This document shows positions 14,878 to 15,313 of a stretch of 15,313 nt of DNA, one piece after another (position 1 is the first letter of the stretch; each line of letters starts with the position of its first letter). This DNA is from Bacillota bacterium (GTDB taxonomy: Bacteria; Bacillota; Clostridia; Christensenellales; SZUA-584). Both the position numbers and the translations under genes were made by a program. Location of the stretch: assembly GCA_023459495.1 (NCBI GenBank), contig JAEWTL010000011.1:1-15313 (forward strand), in the 5' to 3' direction. The notes beneath the pieces were generated by a model. That model saw only the letters and a list, made by a program, of their open reading frames with translations, ran no database searches and was not told the origin of the DNA.

Positions 14878-15313
14878 TTATTGGGCAGAATTAACCGTTA
14901 CAGCTTTGGTCGCTTTCTTGCCGCCGCTATTGCTGGTGAAGGAGATATTTGCCGAACCTTCAGCTACTCCGCGAACCAGACCAGTCTGATCAACGGTAGC
15001 CTTCTCCTGATTGTCGGATTCCCACACACCAGTTTTGTCGCCGGCATCTTCTGGGGTGATCTGGGCAGTCAGCTGCACGGTCTCACCAGCTTTAACTTCC
15101 GGAGATTCCGGAGAGATAGAGACGGTTTTAACCGGCTTTGGGCCGCTCATTTTCCCCAGTACGCCGCTATCATCCGGGTAAGCGGTGAACTGAACGGAGA
15201 ACACGCGAACATCATCAGACTGGTAGGTCATGGTGAAGTTACCTGCGGTCGCCGCTTTCGGGATGGTCAGAACGTAGTCGGTGGTATCCTGCGGGGTCAG
15301 AACCAGCTCTTTA
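14878..15313 (-). CDS. V: Major tail (tube) protein, C-terminal part with Ig-like Big_2 domain; start off the right edge
   Basis: The reading frame runs from the right edge to TAA at 14878-14880, giving 144 codons; the ATG at 15231 is internal (the frame upstream reads KELVLTPQDTTDYVLTIPKA), so the gene is cut, not short. The part seen has the end of the tube domain (QSDDVRVFSVQFTAYPDDSGVLGKM), then a linker and a bacterial Ig-like group 2 domain of about 85 residues (VKTVSISPESPEVKAGETVQL ... GSANISFTSNSG). Lambda gpV has the same plan: a tube domain plus a C-terminal Ig-like domain on the outside of the tail that is dispensable for assembly and may help surface attachment. Function is called from this architecture and from its position before G. 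Confidence 0.9.
   Translation of the reverse strand, partial: KELVLTPQDTTDYVLTIPKAATAGNFTMTYQSDDVRVFSVQFTAYPDDSGVLGKMSGPKPVKTVSISPESPEVKAGETVQLTAQITPEDAGDKTGVWESDNQEKATVDQTGLVRGVAEGSANISFTSNSGGKKATKAVTVNSAQ

Noticed and set aside
1..15313. Prophage boundaries, tRNA genes, CRISPR arrays, insertion sequences, defence or lysogeny genes
   Set aside because: I looked on both strands and saw no supporting sequence; the window is entirely tail structural genes with short gaps.

Overview
The window is part of the late tail-morphogenesis operon of a tailed, non-contractile (lambda-like, siphovirus) bacteriophage or prophage of an enterobacterial host. Every gene I can support lies on the minus strand, so transcription runs from the right edge to the left edge. 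In that direction the order is major tail protein (3' end only), tail assembly chaperone G with a -1 frameshift extension T, tape measure protein, minor tail protein M, minor tail protein L, tail assembly proteins K and I, central tip/host-specificity protein J, and a lambda Stf-like side tail fibre cut by the left edge. This is the lambda order V-G-T-H-M-L-K-I-J-stf. The J, L, M, K and I proteins have the lambda layout but are clearly diverged from lambda. The enterobacterial host is inferred from the Stf/gpH-type fibre modules. Nothing in the window shows whether the phage is virulent or temperate: there is no integrase, repressor or attachment site. The general look resembles T1-like, HK578-like and Seurat/9g-like coliphage tails, but I cannot assign a genus.

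Layout by region. 1-2327: side tail fibre with an N-terminal anchor, a long Ala/Ser-rich coiled coil, two 44-residue fibre repeats and a gpH/Stf-type distal part that continues off the left edge. 2328-2462: intergenic leader with a hairpin and a motif also found at 9183-9200. 2463-7037: J, with an N-terminal hub, two fibronectin-III domains, a coiled coil with five 33-residue repeats, a DUF1983-like segment and a distinct C-terminal domain. 7054-9123: I, K and L, tightly packed or overlapping. 9124-9205: hairpin plus T-run (terminator-like) and the second copy of the shared motif. 9206-9541: M. 9542-9583: two abutting hairpins, one with the M Shine-Dalgarno sequence in its loop. 9584-14143: tape measure protein. 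14151-14818: G and G-T. 14819-14877: terminator-like hairpin. 14878-15313: C-terminal end of the major tail protein with a bacterial Ig-like (Big_2) domain.

How the parts work together, from knowledge of lambda: J, I, L, K and M build the tail tip; the tape measure protein, coated by G and G-T, sets tail length; the major tail protein polymerises around it; the side fibre and the J C-terminus make host contact. Coding density is very high. No gene-free stretch exceeds 135 bases, and I saw no tRNA, CRISPR, insertion sequence or defence gene. The most interesting points are the unusual frameshift site, the J repeats, the hairpin-presented ribosome binding site of M, and a short motif shared by two distant intergenic regions.
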